A DNA stretch of 64,000 bases from M55B154 sp964486725. GTDB taxonomy: Bacteria > Spirochaetota > UBA4802 > UB4802. The stretch covers positions 1-64,000 of the forward strand of contig CAZAOK010000005.1 of NCBI GenBank assembly GCA_964486725.1. Direction: 5' to 3'. Made by a program: the position numbers and the translations under genes. Every line of letters begins with the position of its first letter. Within the stretch, counting starts at the first letter, position 1. The notes beneath the pieces were generated by a model, which saw nothing but the letters and a program-made list of their open reading frames with translations, did not search any database and was not told where the DNA came from. Below, one piece after another: positions 24,631-33,798 of the stretch.

Positions 24631-25932
24631 TCATCCCTGCGAGGTATACTGTACCTCCGGGCAGTACAGGTAAGGCAGGTTTACTGACCCGATCCAGCGG
24701 GTGCTGTCCGAAAGAATAATTTCTCCCTTCATGAGATCGAAAACGTTGTCAGACAGCATGCAGTCCTTCAACCGCCCGGTTACCTCTCCCTTTTCTACCA
24801 GGTACGCCAGGTCAAGATTCGCGGTAAATTGCCCGGTAAGTGTATTTGACTGTCCGAAACCGATAAACTGTTCAACCAGGATACATCTCTCCGGCATCTT
24901 CATACATTCATCCACCTTCATGGAACCCGGATTTACAAGGATATTGCTGAACCCCGGTGAGGGAAGCCCCGCGTAGCTCCTGGATGCATTTCCCGTTGGT
25001 TCAATTCCCAGTTTTTCGGCGTATTTGAGATCGGTCACAAAGGTTGACACCACCCCTTTGTCAATCAATGCCTTCTCCCTGGCCACTACCCCCTCATCGT
25101 CAAATGGATAACTTCCCACCGCGTCATCAAGCAGGGGCACGTCCCGGACGGTTAAGGCGTCATTAAACATCTTCTCTCCGAGTTTACCCTCGTAAGGTGA
25201 GATACCTTTGTACACCGCCCTGGCCGAAAGTCCCGACGTGCAAATGCCAAGCAGGGATAAAAAGGCCCCGGGAGCAAAAAGCACCGGGTACCTGCCGCTT
25301 GAAAGCTGACGCAGGGTCATACCCGTTTTCATTTTTTTAATAACCTCTTCTGCCAGGTGATCGATGCCTGATGGAGCGAGACAGGACATGCTTTCGTGTA
25401 CGTTCAGCCGTACCCCGTCCTCCATCACCATGAGGGCACCTATTGAGGCGTTGTAGGTTGAATACGAAAATTCCCCGTTAAATCCTTCAGAATTCATGAT
25501 CGAACGCTTGCCACTTCCCCCCGATATTCCCAGGTCTACCTGCGCTTCGGGAAGTTCATCAAGAATACGCCCTATGGCACCTTCACCCCTGGTCACTTCC
25601 TGCTGCACCGAGAAATTATCTATGGCATCATCCCTGGTGCGCACCCGTGTATCCGAAAGGGAAGAGGGAAGGGTAAAATGTTCCTCTTCACCATAACTGC
25701 TCATGTCAATGGCCCTTTGAAGGGTTTCATCTGCCATCCTGTCATCATTGGTATATGAAAAGCCGGTTCTGCCCTCCACGTTTACCCTGATACCCATACC
25801 CGCATTCTGACTCTCTGTTATGGAATACAGCTTGTTATTCTTGAAAGACAGTGGCGTGCTGCTGCCAGATGACTGCAAGACCTCCCACCACCTGCACCTG
25901 TTCTTGCATTTCTCTGCTATTTTTTCAATCAT
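24631..25932 (-). CDS. pmbA: TldE/PmbA-family protein (partner of TldD)
   Basis: About 434 residues of the PmbA/TldE family. In characterised systems TldE forms a heterodimer with the metalloprotease TldD and degrades unfolded peptides or matures peptide natural products; TldE itself lacks the HExxxH site, and none is seen here. Family marks include TGMTLRQLSSGRYPVLFAPGA-type residues and LFLVEQFIGFGQSNTLTGQF near the C-terminus. The start ATG (25930-25932) overlaps the tldD stop in an ATGA arrangement, so translation is coupled; a longer frame reaching 26022 would run deep into tldD and is rejected. Confidence 0.88.
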   Translation of the reverse strand: MIEKIAEKCKNRCRWWEVLQSSGSSTPLSFKNNKLYSITESQNAGMGIRVNVEGRTGFSYTNDDRMADETLQRAIDMSSYGEEEHFTLPSSLSDTRVRTRDDAIDNFSVQQEVTRGEGAIGRILDELPEAQVDLGISGGSGKRSIMNSEGFNGEFSYSTYNASIGALMVMEDGVRLNVHESMSCLAPSGIDHLAEEVIKKMKTGMTLRQLSSGRYPVLFAPGAFLSLLGICTSGLSARAVYKGISPYEGKLGEKMFNDALTVRDVPLLDDAVGSYPFDDEGVVAREKALIDKGVVSTFVTDLKYAEKLGIEPTGNASRSYAGLPSPGFSNILVNPGSMKVDECMKMPERCILVEQFIGFGQSNTLTGQFTANLDLAYLVEKGEVTGRLKDCMLSDNVFDLMKGEIILSDSTRWIGSVNLPYLYCPEVQYTSQG

Positions 25933-27320
25933 GACTGTTTCCCGCCTATAAGTACATTCTTGATAAGGACGTGAGGCCCCCCAAGGGACACCGGCAGGGG
26001 TGCCTGTCCTTTCTTGCCGCATCCTCCCAGTCCCCCGAACATTTTCCGGTCATTTGCCACCATGTCAATATTCTTCATGGTGGTGAACACGTTCCCCGAA
26101 AGCATTACATCCTTGAACATCTTTCCCAGCTTTCCATTCTTTACTTCAACCGCGTAGGCGGGAGAGAAGGTAAACATCTCCAGGTTGGTCTGTCCCCCCA
26201 GGGCATTAACCACGTACAGCCCGTCTGAAAGCGAAGCAAACAGGTCTTCCCTGTTTGAGGTACCGTTATCAATGTAAGTATTGGTCATACGCACAATAGG
26301 CTGTGCCATTGACGAGATGGCCCTGGCATTACCGGAAGGCTCCTCCCCCATAGCTGCTGCCGTTTCACGGGAGTGCAGACGGCTTCGCAGTATACCGTCC
26401 CTGATAAGATATGTTTTCCCGGGAAGTATGCCCTCGTCATCGCAGGGAATATAGCCGGTAAGCCCTTCAATGCTCCCGTCATCGATAATGTTGAGAAAAT
26501 CAGGCCCAAACTGTCTACCCAGCACCATCTGTTCCTTCATGCGTTCATTTTCGTACACGAAATCAGCCTCCGAAAGATGGCCGAAGGCTTCATGTATGAA
26601 CACACCAGCAAGCCGGGGATCAACAACGATATTGTATGTCCCCCCCTGTATTGATTCAGCTTTCAAGAGATCAACCGCGGTTTTCACCACGTCCTCAGCC
26701 ATTTCCTGCCTGTTCTGCACCAGCTCAAATCCGCCATATCCGGCAACAGAGTCACCGTAGGGTTGTATCACGTTCCCGTCTTTCGCTATGGAACTGAGAG
26801 CAACACCACAAAAAGACCGCTGGTAGGTCACATCTGATCCTTCCGTATTCAGGTAGATTGAATCTACATTCTGATCCCGGTATACCGCCCTTGTGGTCTG
26901 TACGGCATCTGCACCCCGGATAATATCGTTGTACCCGGTAATCAGTGACACCTTGGTGTCCAGGTCAACCTGGTCAAGTGGTATTGTTACAGAGGTTTTC
27001 TTGCTGAGATGTACGGGTGAGCCACTGACAAAAGGGTCCCTTTTCTCACCAGGGAAAAGAGATGCCAGCTCCAGTGCACGTTTCCCATACTCACTCATAC
27101 TGTCCAGGGAATTGAAAGAAACGAAACCCCATGCCCCCCGGTGATGCACCCGAACTGACCCGCCTATTGAGGTTCCCGTCATCACCTCTTCTACCTGGTT
27201 GCCCGCAAAAGATATGGAGGTGGTGCTTCCCGCGGCACAACGGATCTCCGCGTAGTCACATTCCAGGCTGCCGAGTATTTTTTCAGCCCTGTCATGTGCG
27301 TCATGTAGTATCTGGTTCAT
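25929..27320 (-). CDS. tldD: TldD-family zinc metalloprotease
   Basis: 463 residues. The HEAFGHLSEAD motif near the middle is the HExxxH zinc site of TldD, and LGGCGKKGQAPLPVSLGGPH near the C-terminus supplies the third-ligand region. With the next gene (PmbA/TldE) it should form a TldD/TldE heterodimeric protease acting on unfolded or modified peptides. No natural-product precursor is obvious nearby; the two 35-residue microproteins lie about 2-3.5 kb away and a link is speculative. The start ATG 27320 follows CAGGA. The two genes form an operon with an ATGA overlap. Confidence 0.9.
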   Translation of the reverse strand: MNQILHDAHDRAEKILGSLECDYAEIRCAAGSTTSISFAGNQVEEVMTGTSIGGSVRVHHRGAWGFVSFNSLDSMSEYGKRALELASLFPGEKRDPFVSGSPVHLSKKTSVTIPLDQVDLDTKVSLITGYNDIIRGADAVQTTRAVYRDQNVDSIYLNTEGSDVTYQRSFCGVALSSIAKDGNVIQPYGDSVAGYGGFELVQNRQEMAEDVVKTAVDLLKAESIQGGTYNIVVDPRLAGVFIHEAFGHLSEADFVYENERMKEQMVLGRQFGPDFLNIIDDGSIEGLTGYIPCDDEGILPGKTYLIRDGILRSRLHSRETAAAMGEEPSGNARAISSMAQPIVRMTNTYIDNGTSNREDLFASLSDGLYVVNALGGQTNLEMFTFSPAYAVEVKNGKLGKMFKDVMLSGNVFTTMKNIDMVANDRKMFGGLGGCGKKGQAPLPVSLGGPHVLIKNVLIGGKQS

Positions 27321-27381
27321 ATCATTTTCCTGTTTTTACTTGGTACACGCATCGAATCTATACTATATCTCATTTTTGAGA

Positions 27382-28074
27382 TCAACATGTTTTTATGCAT
27401 TCTGCCACGTTATCGGGAAGGTGTCCCCATGACATATTGTTTTCAATATATAATTGCTGGTTCATTTCCAGTTCAATTCCAGTGTACCTGTTATCCGGAT
27501 ATATCTTGCGAAAAGCAGCCACAAGACCATCAGGCCAGCCCCTGAAAGGATAATTTCTCCATACCCGAAGACCGGTTGTGTTCTTCAGTTTTTTCTGCAA
27601 TTCTTTAGCCATCTTATATTCCCAGGCACGTTTGGGATCATACAGAATACCCACATCTGTCTTTCTCTTCCTGTTTTTTAACACGGGGGTGAATGAATGC
27701 ACCGACAGGTGCACTACCCTGCCGTATTCGCCAATGAGTTCCTGTACTCTTAAGTTTGCCTCATTCCTGTATGGAAAGTAGTACTTTTCCAGTATATCCT
27801 TTTTTTCCGCTTCACCCAGGTGACGGGTAATCTTGCTGAAAAGGGTTTTACGGTGTAATGAACGGTTACAATCCACCAGCAGCCTGGTAACCGTGGTAGA
27901 CACAAGGGGTGAGCACAGGACGGACGAAAGGGACTGTGCCATGTGAAGGGCTCCGGTATCATATCCCCTGTGACTGTTCAGCAGATCATCCATATCCTGA
28001 AAATACTGGCGGTAGCCTTCCGGTACATGATTCCCCCCGTGTTCACAGGTGAGAAGAAGTCCTGTTTTTTCCAT
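27382..28074 (-). CDS. N-formylglutamate amidohydrolase family protein
   Basis: 230 residues of the FGase family, whose best-known member HutG hydrolyses N-formyl-L-glutamate to glutamate and formate, with a bound metal. Marks: LLLTCEHGGNHVP at the N-terminus, RLLVDCNRSLH, VVHLSVHSFTP and YTGIELEMNQ. No other histidine-degradation genes lie near, and many family members act on other N-formyl or amide substrates, so HutG activity is not assured. It is a single gene upstream of tldDE, same direction, with 61 nt between them. A half copy of the flavoenzyme operator (TAACATAAC, 28155-28163) lies 81 nt before its start. Confidence 0.8.
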   Translation of the reverse strand: MEKTGLLLTCEHGGNHVPEGYRQYFQDMDDLLNSHRGYDTGALHMAQSLSSVLCSPLVSTTVTRLLVDCNRSLHRKTLFSKITRHLGEAEKKDILEKYYFPYRNEANLRVQELIGEYGRVVHLSVHSFTPVLKNRKRKTDVGILYDPKRAWEYKMAKELQKKLKNTTGLRVWRNYPFRGWPDGLVAAFRKIYPDNRYTGIELEMNQQLYIENNMSWGHLPDNVAECIKTC

Positions 28075-28209
28075 TACAATGGTACTCTCATATTAAGATT
28101 ATTTTTACAAAAGAATACTGGACAATTTAGAATTTTTCCAGCCATTATGGTGCGTAACATAACAATTGTGATAGAATTAATATATACAATAATATAAAGG
28201 AACCTGATC

Positions 28210-28569
28210 ATGTGGCTTGTATGTGGACTTCTTATTGGATTAAGCGCGGGGATATTAAGCGGACTTATGGGAATAGGTGGTGGTGTGATCATGATCCCCG
28301 CCCTGGTATTTTTTCTGGGTTTTGATCAGCATATGTCGCAGGGAACAACCCTTGCAGCCATGATACCCCCTATCGGCATTCTTGCCGCCTACGAGTATTA
28401 CAAGGGGGGTTACGTGAATATTCCCGTAGCCCTTCTGCTGGCCCTCGGCTTTGTGATTGGCGGAATGATGGGCGGTCGTATTGCCATTGGACTTGACCAT
28501 TATACGTTAAAACGGATTTTTGGGATCCTTATGCTGGTAATCTCTGTATATATTATTTTCTCAGATTAA
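28210..28569 (+). CDS. half-length TauE/SafE-type membrane transporter
   Basis: 119 residues with three to four hydrophobic segments and the family repeat GILSGLMGIGGGVIMIPALV near the N-terminus, then GTTLAAMIPPIGILAAYEY. Full TauE/SafE sulfite/organosulfonate exporters are about 250 residues and contain two such repeats; this is one repeat and would have to dimerise. AAAGGA precedes the ATG. It is short but not truncated by a visible frameshift: it ends cleanly, 3 nt before the convergent TetR gene stop. Substrate unknown. Confidence 0.75.
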   Translation: MWLVCGLLIGLSAGILSGLMGIGGGVIMIPALVFFLGFDQHMSQGTTLAAMIPPIGILAAYEYYKGGYVNIPVALLLALGFVIGGMMGGRIAIGLDHYTLKRIFGILMLVISVYIIFSD

Positions 28570-28572
28570 ACA

Positions 28573-29223
28573 TCAGGATGACTTCATTTTCAGGAGATAT
28601 GTTTTTAATCCTTCTATACAACAGGTACTGCTGTGTGTGAGCTGTTGATCAAGGGTGATCTCTTTAAGAATGGTATCCTGCAGTTTACGCATAATCAGAA
28701 CCCCATGCAGGTTACCCCAGAAGGTGAGTGAACACTGTCGAATCATTGAATTTTCAACTTCAACATTAATCTCTGAACCCATATCCCGTATTACCTCATC
28801 CACGCAGGAGAGTATATTGTCACCATGCATGTCCACCCTGGCCTTCATTTCAGCCGAGAACACGATATCCTGTGAAGCAAGGAAACTGTTGATAATATCA
28901 AAATAATTCTTATTCTCTTCACTGAAATTCTTGTATGCCCTGGCAATACCATGAAGCCTCTTCTCAGGAGTTCCTTTCTTGTCTGCGGCTTCCCTTATCT
29001 TTTCATATAAAAGGTCAAGTCCCTCTTCCTGTAACGTGGCAAAAAGCTCCTCCCTGCTGGCGAAATACAGGTAGAGCGTACCAACGCTTAACTCCGCCTT
29101 GCGGGCGATCCTGTTCATGGATACCTGGTGATGACCATCACGCAACAGCAGTTCTCTTGCCGTATCAAGTATCTGTGCCTTTCTCTGCTTTTTTTCTCTC
29201 TTCCGTCTTTCCGTGGTTCCCAT
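28573..29223 (-). CDS. TetR/AcrR-family transcriptional regulator
   Basis: 216 residues. The N-terminal HTH (about 15-60) reads ILDTARELLLRDGHHQVSMN...LSVGTLYLYFASREELFAT, a classic TetR domain; the C-terminal ligand-binding part is all-helical and not identifiable. It follows the SDR gene by 19 nt on the same strand, forming an SDR-TetR operon. It is the only TetR-type regulator in the window, which makes it a candidate for the palindromic operators of the flavoenzyme genes at 19.4 and 21.85 kb, but there is no copy of that palindrome before its own operon (inference only). Confidence 0.9.
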   Translation of the reverse strand: MGTTERRKREKKQRKAQILDTARELLLRDGHHQVSMNRIARKAELSVGTLYLYFASREELFATLQEEGLDLLYEKIREAADKKGTPEKRLHGIARAYKNFSEENKNYFDIINSFLASQDIVFSAEMKARVDMHGDNILSCVDEVIRDMGSEINVEVENSMIRQCSLTFWGNLHGVLIMRKLQDTILKEITLDQQLTHSSTCCIEGLKTYLLKMKSS

Positions 29224-29242
29224 AATAATCTCTTTACTCCCC

Positions 29243-30052
29243 CTACCTTTCTATTTCCTTTTTAATTCTTTTAGACATTACCCTTTCGTAAAACCGGGGC
29301 ACAAAACGCGCCATATAACATGAAACCTTTCCAACCGGTGAAAGAACCAGGGTGGGTTTGCGCTTCAATGCACCCATAAATATTTCCTCAGCAACGCTTT
29401 CTGCTGTATATTGCTTTCCCACCGTTGACTGTGGATGTTTTGTTACCGAACCATCTCCGTCGAGAGCCCTTGTCTGCAGGTTTGTGGTGGTAAACCCGGG
29501 ACACACCATCATCACATGTGCCCCATTATCTGCTATTTCGCATCGCAATGTTTCAAAAAATCCGTGCAGGGCATGCTTACTTGCGCAATACCCCGTTCGC
29601 CCGACAAGGGGGGCCACACCAGCAATGCTGGAGGTAACTATTATCATCCCCTTTCTTTCAATGATGGAATTAATCGCGGCCCTGGTGCAGTATACCGCAC
29701 CGAAAAAATTGACATCCATCACCCGCCGGTATACGGATATATCGGTAGCAACAAAAGAACTTCTCTGCGTTATCCCCGCGTTATTAAACAGTATATCAAT
29801 ACCGCCATAATGGTCTATAACAGCTTCTATGGCAGCGGTAACTTCTTCCTGGTTTGAAACATCACACTTTCCTGTAAATACCGGAAATCCCTGTTCAGCG
29901 AATTCTCCTGCAGTTTTTTCCAGGGTACCCGGGTCAAAATCAAGCAGCGCGATTTTGGAACCCGCCATGGCAAAACGCATCGCGGTAGCCCGTCCAATAC
30001 CGCTTGCCCCCCCGGTAACAACGACAATTTTATCCCTGAATAAATTTTTCAC
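29243..30052 (-). CDS. short-chain dehydrogenase/reductase
   Basis: 269 residues of the classical SDR family, NAD(P)-dependent alcohol/ketone oxidoreductases. VVVTGGASGIGRATAMRFA is the cofactor site, NNAGITQRS the structural NNAG, and VTSSIAGVAPLVGRTGYCASKHAL the catalytic Ser-Tyr-Lys set. A basic, amphipathic C-terminus (KVSCYMARFVPRFYERVMSK) could touch the membrane, as in SDRs acting on lipids. It leads a two-gene operon with the TetR regulator. Its promoter carries two 10-bp direct repeats. Confidence 0.88.
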   Translation of the reverse strand: MKNLFRDKIVVVTGGASGIGRATAMRFAMAGSKIALLDFDPGTLEKTAGEFAEQGFPVFTGKCDVSNQEEVTAAIEAVIDHYGGIDILFNNAGITQRSSFVATDISVYRRVMDVNFFGAVYCTRAAINSIIERKGMIIVTSSIAGVAPLVGRTGYCASKHALHGFFETLRCEIADNGAHVMMVCPGFTTTNLQTRALDGDGSVTKHPQSTVGKQYTAESVAEEIFMGALKRKPTLVLSPVGKVSCYMARFVPRFYERVMSKRIKKEIER

Positions 30053-30124
30053 AAGACAAATTCTCCTTTTTGTTCTTTTTTTTAAACCGCGGGGGAAAGG
30101 GGGATCAATTTTTTATTCATATAC

Positions 30125-30162
30125 TGAATACTATTCGTGTTGATATATGTCAAATACTATTC
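30125..30162 (-). promoter_or_regulatory. SDR-TetR operon promoter with two direct repeats
   Basis: On the minus strand TTGACA (30048-type consensus; 30148-30153) and TATTCA (30125-30130) are 17 bp apart. AATACTATTC occurs at 30127-30136 and again at 30153-30162 (plus strand), 26 bp centre to centre, so one copy covers the -10 region and the other abuts the -35 box. Confidence 0.6.
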
Positions 30163-30284
30163 CAGTTTTTTCTTGCAGGGAAAAGTTTCATTTAAGTATT
30201 AAGACAATACCATCCCTTGAGCAAATACTATAATAGAATGAACGAATATACTACTTCTACATAATACATATGAAGAACGTAACC

Positions 30285-30320
30285 ATTTGCGTTTTCTGCG
30301 TCCTTGGCGCCTGCGGTAAC
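30285..30320. repeat. fragment related to the inner arm of the MITE-like element
   Basis: TTGGCGCCTGCGGTAA (30304-30319) matches the right inner arm at 32746-32762 (TTGGCGCCTTTGCGGTAA) apart from a 2-nt gap, preceded by further TTTGCG/CTGCGT bases. Probably a decayed copy. The rest of the 30053-30324 gap holds the SDR promoter. Confidence 0.5.
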
Positions 30321-30324
30321 AAAA

Positions 30325-32526
30325 TCATTCAGAATACACCCCGGGTACATACCGTTTCAGAAGAAGTGAGAGACTTACCACGGTTACCGAGCTCATGGCC
30401 ATGGCAAGGCCTGCAAGTTCGGGCCTGAAGAGTATACCAAGTGTGGGGTACAATATACCCGCTGCCAGGGGCACCAGCAGCATGTTATAGGCGAAGGCCC
30501 AGAACAGGTTCTGGCCTATCCTGCGCATCACCTTTTTGCTGAGTTCAAGGGAAGCAACCACGTCCACCAGCCTGTTGCGCATAAGCACCACCGCACCGCT
30601 CTCTATGGCAATGTCGGTTCCCCCACCCACGGCTATGCCAATATCGGCCTGTGCCAGCGCCGGCGCGTCATTTATGCCGTCACCCACGAAGGCCGCGACC
30701 TCGCCCGCGTTTTGCAGTTTTTTCACGGCTTCAGCTTTGTGCTCCGGCAGAACCTCTGACATCACCTGGTCTATTCCGGCTTCCCGGGCGATTCGGCCGG
30801 CAGTTCTGCTGTTGTCACCGGTAATCATCACTACCTTTATTCGTGCCCTGCGCAAATGTGAAATAACCGCCGGCACTTCATCCTTTAATACGTCCGTAAG
30901 GGCTATGGCACCGGTAAGGGAACCTTCTGTTCCAACGAGAACTACTGTTTTACCCTCTTCTTCCAGTTGATGTATACTGCGCAAGGCATCATCACTTACC
31001 TGGTAACCCTGCTCCCTGAAAAGCATTAAAGTACCCGCAACTGCGGCTTTACCATTTATCTTACCGGTTACCCCCTTCCCCTCGTGTGTATCAAAGGATT
31101 TCACGTCTGCCATGGGAACCTTTAATTCACCGGCCCTGCCAACAATGGCATCTGCCAGTGGATGGGTCGCTTGGGCCTCAAGGGAGGCGCATGTTGCCAG
31201 TACATCATCCCTGCCTGTATCAAAACTTATGATATCGGTTACCTGCGGCACACCGGTGGTGAGAGTCCCTGTTTTATCAAAAACAACCGTGGTCAGTTTT
31301 CCAGAGCGCTCCAGCACCTCTCCATCCTTTATGAGTATGCCAAGTTCAGCTCCCCTGCCGATGCCAACGGTAACCGCCGTGGGTGTTGCAAGCCCGAGGG
31401 CGCAGGGACAGGCTACCACGAGAACGGCAATCAGTACTGACACCGCGAAAAGGGCGGTGCTCCCGAAAAGAAAATACCATGTTAGGGATGCCCCGATGGC
31501 GATAGTAAGGATTACTGGAATGAACCAGCTTACCACCCGATCGGCCACCCGCTGGGCGGAGGGCCGGGTGCTCTGGGCACGCTCTACCATGCGAACAATC
31601 CTGGCAAGAACCGATTCGCTGCCGATTTTTTCAGCAGTCACCCTGAGCACACTATTCTTGTTCATTGTGCCCCCGATCACGTAATCGCCGGCAGACCGGA
31701 ATACCGGCACGGGCTCCCCGGTGATCATCGATTCGTCAACGTAGCTGCCCCCTTCGATGATGGTACCGTCTACCGGCACCCTGCCCCCCGGTTTCACGAT
31801 AACCGTATCACCATGAAGCACTTCCCCAACCGGTATGGTGATTTCTTCGCCATTACGGTATACCAGTGCGGTATCGGGATTCAGCTCCAACAGTTTTGTA
31901 ATGGTATCCGATGTCTTCCTCTTTGCCCGTGTTTCCAGGTACTTGCCAAGATTGAGAAATGAGGCAAGAAACACGGCGGTTTCGTAAAATATGAAATTGT
32001 CCGGAAGAATTTCACCGGTTGCCAGCACGCTGGCTCCATATGCAACCCCGGTGCCCATCGCGTACATGACATCCATGTTCAGCACCCTGTTTTTCAGTGA
32101 CCGGTAGGCTCCCCTGAAAATGTGGCCGCTTATATACACAAATACCGGAAGTGAAAGAATAAGCATGACCATATCCACCGGCACGGGAATGGGCAGCATC
32201 ACATGCATAAGCGCAAAAAGTATTACACCGGTGACGAGGCCTACTGCGATCTGCCTTTTTTTCCGTGATAATTCGGCCTGTACCTCCTCTTCATTCCCTA
32301 TTTCTGTTTCACCCTCAAGACCGAGAAACCTGTAACCCGCCGATTCAACCGCTTCACGCAGAACATGTTCACCAACCGCGCCGGGCTTTACTTCTACCAG
32401 GGCTTTACCGTTGGCGTGGTCAACACGGGCACTGATAACCCCCTCAACGTTCTGCAGGGCATTGATGACAGCCTTTGAACACATCACACAGGTCATATCA
32501 CCTATCTTCAATTCAATCTCTTCCAT
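30325..32526 (-). CDS. copA: copper-exporting P1B-type ATPase
   Basis: 733 residues. One N-terminal heavy-metal domain (Cys13-x2-Cys16 in DMTCVMCS), eight predicted membrane helices, the Cu+ transport site Cys373-Pro-Cys375 in VVACPCALGLATPTA, phosphorylation Asp417 in VFDKTGTLTTG, THPLADAIV (the HP motif of P1B pumps) and VGDGINDAPALAQADIG. CPC with these contexts identifies a CopA-type P1B-1 pump that exports Cu+ from the cytosol. No copper chaperone or CueR/CsoR regulator is adjacent. It is monocistronic, and the AT-rich upstream gap also carries the MITE-like element. Confidence 0.93.
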   Translation of the reverse strand: MEEIELKIGDMTCVMCSKAVINALQNVEGVISARVDHANGKALVEVKPGAVGEHVLREAVESAGYRFLGLEGETEIGNEEEVQAELSRKKRQIAVGLVTGVILFALMHVMLPIPVPVDMVMLILSLPVFVYISGHIFRGAYRSLKNRVLNMDVMYAMGTGVAYGASVLATGEILPDNFIFYETAVFLASFLNLGKYLETRAKRKTSDTITKLLELNPDTALVYRNGEEITIPVGEVLHGDTVIVKPGGRVPVDGTIIEGGSYVDESMITGEPVPVFRSAGDYVIGGTMNKNSVLRVTAEKIGSESVLARIVRMVERAQSTRPSAQRVADRVVSWFIPVILTIAIGASLTWYFLFGSTALFAVSVLIAVLVVACPCALGLATPTAVTVGIGRGAELGILIKDGEVLERSGKLTTVVFDKTGTLTTGVPQVTDIISFDTGRDDVLATCASLEAQATHPLADAIVGRAGELKVPMADVKSFDTHEGKGVTGKINGKAAVAGTLMLFREQGYQVSDDALRSIHQLEEEGKTVVLVGTEGSLTGAIALTDVLKDEVPAVISHLRRARIKVVMITGDNSRTAGRIAREAGIDQVMSEVLPEHKAEAVKKLQNAGEVAAFVGDGINDAPALAQADIGIAVGGGTDIAIESGAVVLMRNRLVDVVASLELSKKVMRRIGQNLFWAFAYNMLLVPLAAGILYPTLGILFRPELAGLAMAMSSVTVVSLSLLLKRYVPGVYSE

Positions 32527-32590
32527 CTATATTAACCTCTATATATAAGTATTACATAATATACTAAATATTATACTAATTGCAAAAATA

Positions 32591-32809
32591 AATAGAACCA
32601 CAGAGAAGCAGAGGTACAGAGAAGGAATTATTTATTTTTTTACCGCAAAGACGCAAAGGACGCAGAGATGCGCAAAGAGAGAATACTCATTAAGAACAAA
32701 AGATTTAAACCCCTTTTCCTTTTTTCTTTGCGAACTTCGCGCTATTGGCGCCTTTGCGGTAATCCTTTTACATATTCCCTCTGTATCTCTGCTTCTCTGA
32801 GGTTCTATT
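32591..32809. mobile_element. MITE-like element: 219-bp nested inverted repeat
   Basis: The 31-nt ends (32591-32621 and 32779-32809) are inverted copies matching at 29 of 31 positions; they begin AATAGAACC and carry CAGAGAAGCAGAG. Inside, TTACCGCAAAG (32640-32650) and CTTTGCGGTAA (32752-32762) form a second, perfect inverted pair. The arms are purine-rich on one side (CGCAAAGACGCAAAGG). No conserved protein is encoded; an 80-codon frame on the minus strand is a translation of the repeat. Such sequences recur in environmental bacterial genomes (general knowledge). Confidence 0.7.
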
Positions 32810-32913
32810 GAAATTAAAACCAAATAAAAAAATTCTATTTTAATGGTTGCATTCAGTATTAGAATCTGCATAATCGTGTAAAATGTATTTATTCAGAAAG
32901 ACCGGAGACACGT

Positions 32914-33789
32914 ATGCGTATCAGTAACGAGGCCCGTGTAGGACTCATGGTAACCGCCAGTTTCACCCTGTTTATTGTGCTGGTGGGGGTTTTGGCCAAG
33001 ATAAACATTTCACAGTCCGGGTATCATGTACGGGTGTACTTCAGCTTTCTCAATGACCTGAGTGCCGGCGCCCCGGTAAAGATAGCCGGTGGTATCAAGA
33101 TCGGGCAGGTATCCGAGATACGCCAGTCAGGCTCCCAAACCGAAGTTGTGGTATGGATTGACAACCGGTATAAACTTGTCAAGTCTACCACCTTCTCCAT
33201 TTTTACCTCCGGAATGATCGGTGAAAAATACGTGAACGTTATCGTGCCGGCAATAAAAGACGAGAAAGAATTTCTGAAAGATGGTGACATCAAGTACGGC
33301 ATTGATCCTGCAAGTTTTGACCAGATGATGCAGACATTTCAAAGCTTCATGCAGGACAAGAGTGGTGGCGAGATACTTGCCGATATTTTCAAGAATTCCA
33401 ACCGCTTTGTTGAAAATCTCAACAAGGTTGTGGACGAGAATAAATACGATGTACGCAAGTCTGTAACCCTGACCAGGTCAACCATGGCAAACCTTTCTGT
33501 TGAATCCCAGATGCTGATGAAACAGTTGAACCTTCTTACAAAAAACATGGCACAACTTTCTGAGCGAAACAAGGAAGATATCGCCATCACGCTGAAGAAT
33601 CTCTCGGAAATCACCAGCAATTTAAATACCATAATTTTCCGTCTTGAGAAGGGACGGGGCACCATGGGAAAACTGATTTACGACGAGGAAATATATAACA
33701 ACCTGAAAGACGCTTCAATTTCCGCCAAAGATCTTTTCAACAGGCTGGAAAAAGACCCGTCCCTGTTGCTGTTCAGACCAAAGAATTAG
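32914..33789 (+). CDS. MlaD/MCE-domain protein
   Basis: 291 residues anchored by one N-terminal hydrophobic helix (about 11-30), followed by an MCE domain (about 40-115: VRVYFSFLNDLSAGAPVKIAG ... VVVWIDNRYKLVKST, FTSGMIGEKYVNV) and a long helical/coiled-coil tail. MCE proteins form periplasmic hexamers moving phospholipids between membranes (Mla system). The usual permease (MlaE) and ATPase (MlaF) are not seen next to it; radA follows after 9 nt instead. The C-terminal GKLIYDEEIYNNL is typical of the family. Confidence 0.85.
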   Translation: MRISNEARVGLMVTASFTLFIVLVGVLAKINISQSGYHVRVYFSFLNDLSAGAPVKIAGGIKIGQVSEIRQSGSQTEVVVWIDNRYKLVKSTTFSIFTSGMIGEKYVNVIVPAIKDEKEFLKDGDIKYGIDPASFDQMMQTFQSFMQDKSGGEILADIFKNSNRFVENLNKVVDENKYDVRKSVTLTRSTMANLSVESQMLMKQLNLLTKNMAQLSERNKEDIAITLKNLSEITSNLNTIIFRLEKGRGTMGKLIYDEEIYNNLKDASISAKDLFNRLEKDPSLLLFRPKN

Positions 33790-33798
33790 CTGAGATCC

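Noticed and set aside
25932..26022. Extension of the PmbA gene to a start 30 codons upstream
   Set aside because: The extension overlaps tldD and lacks family similarity; the ATGA junction at 25929-25932 supplies a natural start.
32632..32871. 80-codon minus-strand frame that could look like a hypothetical gene
   Set aside because: Its sequence is the translation of the inverted-repeat arms of the MITE-like element; no start signal of its own.
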